Below, piece by piece: positions 60,357-64,000 of a stretch of 64,000 nucleotides of DNA. The DNA is from Caulobacter zeae. GTDB taxonomy: Bacteria; Pseudomonadota; Alphaproteobacteria; Caulobacterales; Caulobacteraceae. Where the stretch lies: assembly GCF_002858925.1 (NCBI RefSeq), contig NZ_PJRS01000038.1, positions 1 through 64,000 of the forward strand, given 5' to 3'. How positions within the stretch are numbered: position 1 is the first letter of the stretch; each line of letters opens with the position of its first letter. A program made the translations under genes and the position numbers. The notes beneath the pieces are model-generated. The model did not search any database, was not told the origin of the DNA, and was given only the letters and a program-made list of their open reading frames with translations.

Positions 60357-61423
60357 GCGCTGATCTCCCCTCCCCCCAAGCCCTGGAAGAGCTTGGGCCG
60401 AAAGCGGCCGCGGCGCTGTGGCTGGAGCGCCTGCAACGCGACGTTTCGCCCGAAGACGACGCTGCGTTCGCCCGATGGCTGGCCCTGAGCGACGCCAATC
60501 GCCTGGCCTGGGATCGGGCGCGCGACCTCTGGGACGTGTTCGAGGACCCGCAGACCGGCGAACTGCTCTCTCACCTGCGCAAGGACGCCCTGTCCCTTCG
60601 CGCTCGACGCACGCCCTCGCCCGCCCCTCGGTATCTCGCCGCAGCTTCGATCGCCGCGGTCGTCGTCGGCGGCGTGCTATTTGCAAGCCAGGGCCGCCAG
60701 CCCATGACGTCGCCACAAACGCGGGTGGCCGGTGTCGACGCACGCGATCTCGCTCGGTTCGGCCAGAATGACTACGAAACCGGAGCCGGTCAGCGGCTGG
60801 ACGTGAAACTCGAAGACGGCACGCGCCTGGCGCTTTCGCCAAACAGCGCCGTGGATATCGGCTATGCCGACGGCCAGCGGCTCGTCCGCATGACGCGCGG
60901 CGAGGTGCTGTTCGACGTCAGGCATGACGAGGCCCATCCCTTCAGGGTGGCGGCGGGCGAGCGGGTGGTGTCGGACCTGGGCACGCGCTTCAACATTCAG
61001 GTCCAGACTGGCGAGACGCGTGTCCGCCTCGACGAAGGCTCCCTCGGCGTCACGGTCGGCGACGACCCTCGCGTCGTGACCGGCGCCTCGAGGATTCTCG
61101 TGCCCGGCCAAGAATTGATCGCTCGCAGAGGACAGGCCGACGAGGTGGTCCAGGCAGGGACGGCGCCGGCCGAGGCGGAGCACAAGGTGATCCAGTTCGA
61201 CAACGTTTCCCTGGCGCAGGCCGTGGCGCAGATGAACCTGCACGTCGACAGGAAGCTCGTCGTGCTCGACCCGAAGGTGGCGGCCCTGCGCGTCAGCGGC
61301 GCGTTCCGAACCGATGATCCGGCCCGGTTCGCCACGACCCTGACCACGCTCTATCCCGTAAGGCTGGTTCCCTTGCCGGACGGCCGGATCGAGATCGCGC
61401 CCCGCGGCAAGGCCAGGCGGTAG
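60353..61423 (+). CDS. FecR-family anti-sigma/sigma regulator
   Basis: A 356-residue protein with an N-terminal cytoplasmic DUF4880-like helix bundle (AALWLERLQRDVSPEDDAAF, WLALSDANRLAWDRA). A membrane segment lies at about residues 94-111 (YLAAASIAAVVVGGVLF). The FecR domain follows (LEDGTRLALSPNSAVDIGY, MTRGEVLFDVRHDEAHPFRV, SDLGTRFNIQV), then a DUF4974 C-terminus (IQFDNVSLAQAVAQMNLHVD). It keeps the full FecR layout, so the signalling pair is intact although its receptor gene is frameshifted. Confidence 0.92.
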   Translation: MSADLPSPQALEELGPKAAAALWLERLQRDVSPEDDAAFARWLALSDANRLAWDRARDLWDVFEDPQTGELLSHLRKDALSLRARRTPSPAPRYLAAASIAAVVVGGVLFASQGRQPMTSPQTRVAGVDARDLARFGQNDYETGAGQRLDVKLEDGTRLALSPNSAVDIGYADGQRLVRMTRGEVLFDVRHDEAHPFRVAAGERVVSDLGTRFNIQVQTGETRVRLDEGSLGVTVGDDPRVVTGASRILVPGQELIARRGQADEVVQAGTAPAEAEHKVIQFDNVSLAQAVAQMNLHVDRKLVVLDPKVAALRVSGAFRTDDPARFATTLTTLYPVRLVPLPDGRIEIAPRGKARR

Positions 61424-61529
61424 ACGCAATCTTCCGCCGCGGCTTCGTTGCGCCTTTTTGCAAGAAGGCGGGCGGTAAAACCGCAACCATGCCCGGCATC
61501 ATCTTGTCGCGCCCCTTTTGGAGACCTTC

Positions 61530-61994
61530 ATGTCCCGACCTCCGCTCCCGCCGTTCTCTCGCGAAAGCGCCATCGAGAAGGTCCGCCTGGCCGAGGACGG
61601 CTGGAACAGCCGCGACCCGGCCAAGGTCGCCCTGGCCTATACGACCGACACCCGCTGGCGAAACCGCGCCGAGTTCCTGAACGGTCGCGACCAGGCCCAG
61701 GCCTTCCTCGAGAGAAAGTGGGCCAAGGAACTGGACTACCGCCTGATCAAGGAATTGTGGGCGTTCGAGGGCGCCCGCATCGCCGTCCGCTACGCCTATG
61801 AGTATCGCGACGACAGCGGCAACTGGTTTCGCGCCTATGGCAACGAGAACTGGGAGTTCGACACCGACGGCCTGATGCGCAACCGTCACGCCAGCATCAA
61901 CGAGCACCCGATCGCCGAGACCGACCGCAAGTTCCGCTGGGCGCTCGGCCGCCGGCCGGACGACCATCCCGGCCTGAGCGACCTAGGCTTCTAG
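61530..61994 (+). CDS. DUF1348 / NTF2-like protein
   Basis: A 154-residue cytoplasmic protein with the DUF1348 pattern of the NTF2/SnoaL fold ([21 protein letters not shown] in part, [12 protein letters not shown], then [19 protein letters not shown]). The start has GGAGA six bases upstream. The family is small and mostly uncharacterised. Forty bases separate it from the PPOX-like gene, so they may be co-transcribed. Confidence 0.85.
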   Translation: MSRPPLPPFSRESAIEKVRLAEDGWNSRDPAKVALAYTTDTRWRNRAEFLNGRDQAQAFLERKWAKELDYRLIKELWAFEGARIAVRYAYEYRDDSGNWFRAYGNENWEFDTDGLMRNRHASINEHPIAETDRKFRWALGRRPDDHPGLSDLGF

Positions 61995-62034
61995 TCCACG
62001 CTCTGCGCCAGCCCGTGCGATGAAGGACCCGTCA

Positions 62035-62663
62035 TGAGCCGATACAGCTTCCTGGACCTCGCCAGCTCGGCGAGCGTGAAATCGGCCCAGGCCGAGATGG
62101 GCGTCGACCATCTGTGGACGCCCGGGCAGGTCGATAGGCAGATGGAGGCGTTCACGGAGAACGAGGAAGCCTTCATCGCTGAGCGCGACAGCTTCTACAT
62201 GGCCAGCGTGTCGGAAACCGGCTGGCCCTATGTGCAGCACCGGGGCGGACCGCCCGGCTTCCTGAAGGTCATCGACGAGACCACCCTGGCGTTCGCCGAT
62301 TTCCGCGGCAATCGCCAGTACATCAGCGTCGGCAACCTCGACGCCAATGACCGCGTGGCCCTGATCCTGGTCGACTATCCAAGGCGCGCCAGACTGAAGA
62401 TCCTGGCCCACGCCGAACGCCTGGCGATCGACGCCGAACCAGGCCTGCTGGAGCGTGTGTCCGATCCCGGCTATCGGGCCAGGCCCGAGCGGATCTTCCG
62501 CCTGAAGCTGGCGGCCTTCGACTGGAACTGCCCCCAGCACATCGTCCCGCGCTTCACCGAAGCCGAGGTCTCACGCGCGGTCCAGCCGCTTCGCGAGAAG
62601 CTCGAAGCGCTGGAGGCCGAGAACCGCGCCCTTCGCGAGCGCCTGGATCAGGCGCGGGGCTAA
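62035..62663 (+). CDS. Pyridoxamine 5'-phosphate oxidase-like flavoprotein
   Basis: A 209-residue protein whose middle is the split-barrel FMN-binding fold of PPOX-like proteins (FIAERDSFYMASVSETGWPYVQHRGG in parts; LAFADFRGNRQYISVGNL). The C-terminal 30 residues are a coiled coil (LREKLEALEAENRALRERL). AAGGA lies upstream of the ATG at 62034-62036. The family includes flavin reductase-like and stress-linked oxidoreductases; no substrate can be given. Confidence 0.85.
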
Positions 62664-62682
62664 GGCGCGGCCAAGGTCGCGT

Positions 62683-63555
62683 TCAGGTCGGAAGCCGCCC
62701 CATGAAGTCGAGGATGTAGTCGGCGATCACGCCCGCATGCGTCTCGAGGGCGAAATGCCCCGTATCGAGGAAATGCACCTCCGCCTGGGGCAGGTCGCGC
62801 CTGAAGGCCTCCGCGCCGGCGGGCAGGAAGAAGGGATCGTTGGCGCCCCAGACAGCCAGGAGCGGCGGCCGGCGTTCGCGGAAGTACTGGTGAATGCGCG
62901 GATAGAGCGCGACGTTGCCGGCGTAGTCGGCGATCAGCCCCAGCTGGATATCCGCATTGCCCGGTCGCGACATCAGGGCGTAGTCCAGCCAATAGCCTTC
63001 CGGGGCCACCAGGAGCTCGTCGGGCGCGCCGTGGGTGTACTGCCAGCGCGTCGTCTCCAGGGTGAACATCGCCCGCATGGCCTCGCGATTAGCCGGCGAC
63101 GGATCGGCCCAGTACGCCTTGGTCTGCGCCCACCCGTCGCTGAGCCCCTCCTCGTAGGCATTGCCGTTCTGCGAGATGATCGCCGTGATCGCACCCGGCC
63201 GGGCCAGCGCCAGGCGAAGTCCCACCGGAGCGCCATAGTCGAAGATGTAGATGGCGTAGCGGGCGATCCCGATCGCGTCGGTGAAGGCCTCCATGGCCTT
63301 GGCCAGGCTGGCGAAGCTGTAGTCGAACCCCTCCGGCGCGGTCGTGAAGCCAAAGCCCGGAAGATCCGGAGCGACCACGTGGCAGCGGTCCGCCAGACGC
63401 GGGACCAGGTGGCGAAACTGGTGGGACGAGGTCGGAAAGCCGTGAAGCAGCAGGACCGTCGGATGCTCCCGGCTTCCGGCCTCGCGATAGAAGATCGAGA
63501 CGTCGCCGACCTCTGCGCGTCGCAAGGCGATCTCGGGCTGAACAGGTCTTGGCAT
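62683..63555 (-). CDS. Alpha/beta hydrolase with Asp nucleophile (haloalkane dehalogenase / epoxide hydrolase-like)
   Basis: A 290-residue cytoplasmic enzyme. The oxyanion motif HGFPTSSHQF is near residue 38. The nucleophile elbow reads IFDYGAP with Asp106 where serine hydrolases have Ser. The acid Asp is in WGANDPFF, and the catalytic His in DTGHFALE. An Asp nucleophile is the mark of haloalkane dehalogenases, epoxide hydrolases and fluoroacetate dehalogenases; I cannot choose between them. It converges with the PPOX-like gene 19 bases away and is followed upstream by an isochorismatase-like gene on the same strand. Confidence 0.88.
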   Translation of the reverse strand: MPRPVQPEIALRRAEVGDVSIFYREAGSREHPTVLLLHGFPTSSHQFRHLVPRLADRCHVVAPDLPGFGFTTAPEGFDYSFASLAKAMEAFTDAIGIARYAIYIFDYGAPVGLRLALARPGAITAIISQNGNAYEEGLSDGWAQTKAYWADPSPANREAMRAMFTLETTRWQYTHGAPDELLVAPEGYWLDYALMSRPGNADIQLGLIADYAGNVALYPRIHQYFRERRPPLLAVWGANDPFFLPAGAEAFRRDLPQAEVHFLDTGHFALETHAGVIADYILDFMGRLPT

Positions 63556-63637
63556 CGAGGACCCTTCGCTATGAGCTAGGTGGAGAGCGAGCGGCTTCCT
63601 GGCGGCGGGCGCGCCGCCAGGGGCGATCCTTGAGAGG

Positions 63638-64000
63638 TCAGGCGCCGGCCCTGGCCACCGCCTGGGCCTTGTGGAAGCTTTCCATCACCGCGGCGTAGTT
63701 GGGGGCCGCCAGGCCATAGAGCTTGGCCAGCTCGGCGGCTTCAGGGCGCGCCCAGGTGCGATGCAGTTCGCTGAGCAGTGCGTTGGTCGAGGTCGGCTTG
63801 ACCCCGCCCTGGACGAACCGGGCCAAGCTGGTGCGCGAGGCCATCTCGCTGGGATCGCCCGAGGCGTCGACGACGGCGTAGACCTCGTAGCCGGCGGCCA
63901 CCGCGTCCAGGGCCGGGAACATCACGCAGACGCTGGTCCAGACGCCGGCCATGATCAGGGTCCTGCGGCCCGTGGCCTCGACCTGCTCGACGAAGTCGCC
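63638..64000 (-). CDS. Isochorismatase-family cysteine hydrolase (partial at window end)
   Basis: The C-terminal 120 residues of the gene; it continues beyond the window. LIMAGVWTSVCVMFPAL carries the catalytic Cys, followed by the cis-peptide region and the strand GYEVYAVVDASG, as in YcaC-like hydrolases. The following helix (ASRTSLARFVQGG) also fits. Substrate unknown; many such proteins are nicotinamidase-like or uncharacterised. It probably shares regulation with the alpha/beta hydrolase on the same strand, 82 bases downstream. Confidence 0.85.
   Translation of the reverse strand, partial: GDFVEQVEATGRRTLIMAGVWTSVCVMFPALDAVAAGYEVYAVVDASGDPSEMASRTSLARFVQGGVKPTSTNALLSELHRTWARPEAAELAKLYGLAAPNYAAVMESFHKAQAVARAGA

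Overview
The window is about 67-70 percent GC by eye and densely packed with genes. It looks like the chromosome of a free-living alphaproteobacterium of the Caulobacter/Phenylobacterium type. The reasons are five large TonB-dependent receptors (TBDRs), three ECF-sigma/FecR surface-signalling pairs, LytS/LytTR regulation and a two-partner secretion pair. The taxonomic assignment is inference from gene content and base composition. I saw no tRNA, rRNA, IS element, prophage or CRISPR array.

Layout. (1) 1-8942: the tail of an amidohydrolase, then a leftward operon of TBDR, ornithine-cyclodeaminase-family protein, HExxH/PDZ peptidase, CapA-like protein and M28 peptidase. It is divergent from a DauR/YheO-type regulator, and the shared promoter region carries three TCAAC-N5-GTTGA dyads. 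This looks like an uptake-and-breakdown unit for peptides or unusual amino acids. (2) 9069-17682: two convergent paralogous TBDRs meeting at a strong hairpin. The second has an STN signalling domain and its own divergent sigma/FecR pair, followed by an alkaline phosphatase with a possible Pho box. (3) 17972-26881: a TpsB transporter and a 2387-residue TpsA adhesin, with 249-bp tandem repeats and a C-terminal cysteine pair. (4) 26948-33011: a leftward sigma/FecR/TBDR/purple-acid-phosphatase unit. The TBDR has a possible ECF promoter and three EF-hand-like loops. (5) 33241-36290: two paralogous LytS-type kinases around a single LytTR response regulator.

(6) 36938-54728 is the least explained and most interesting part: five tightly packed rightward genes. 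They encode a PhoD-like phosphatase without an export signal, a DUF6603-like protein, and three giant proteins of 950, 1983 and 1038 residues that I cannot assign. The last giant contains a PA14 module flanked by the two halves of one F5/8C (discoidin) domain in reversed order. That is a circularly permuted carbohydrate-binding cassette inserted into a host protein. (7) 54840-61423: a shortened winged-helix/NB-ARC regulator, a frameshifted STN-type TBDR, and its sigma/FecR pair. (8) 61530-64000: small metabolic or detoxification genes (DUF1348, a PPOX-like protein, an Asp-nucleophile alpha/beta hydrolase, an isochorismatase-like hydrolase cut by the window end).

Two themes run through the window. 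One is outer-membrane uptake coupled to transmembrane signalling: all three STN-bearing receptors sit beside a sigma/FecR pair. The other is phosphoester or metal-dependent hydrolases beside receptors, which suggests uptake of phosphorylated or polymeric substrates. All functions are homology-based readings by eye; no search was run.
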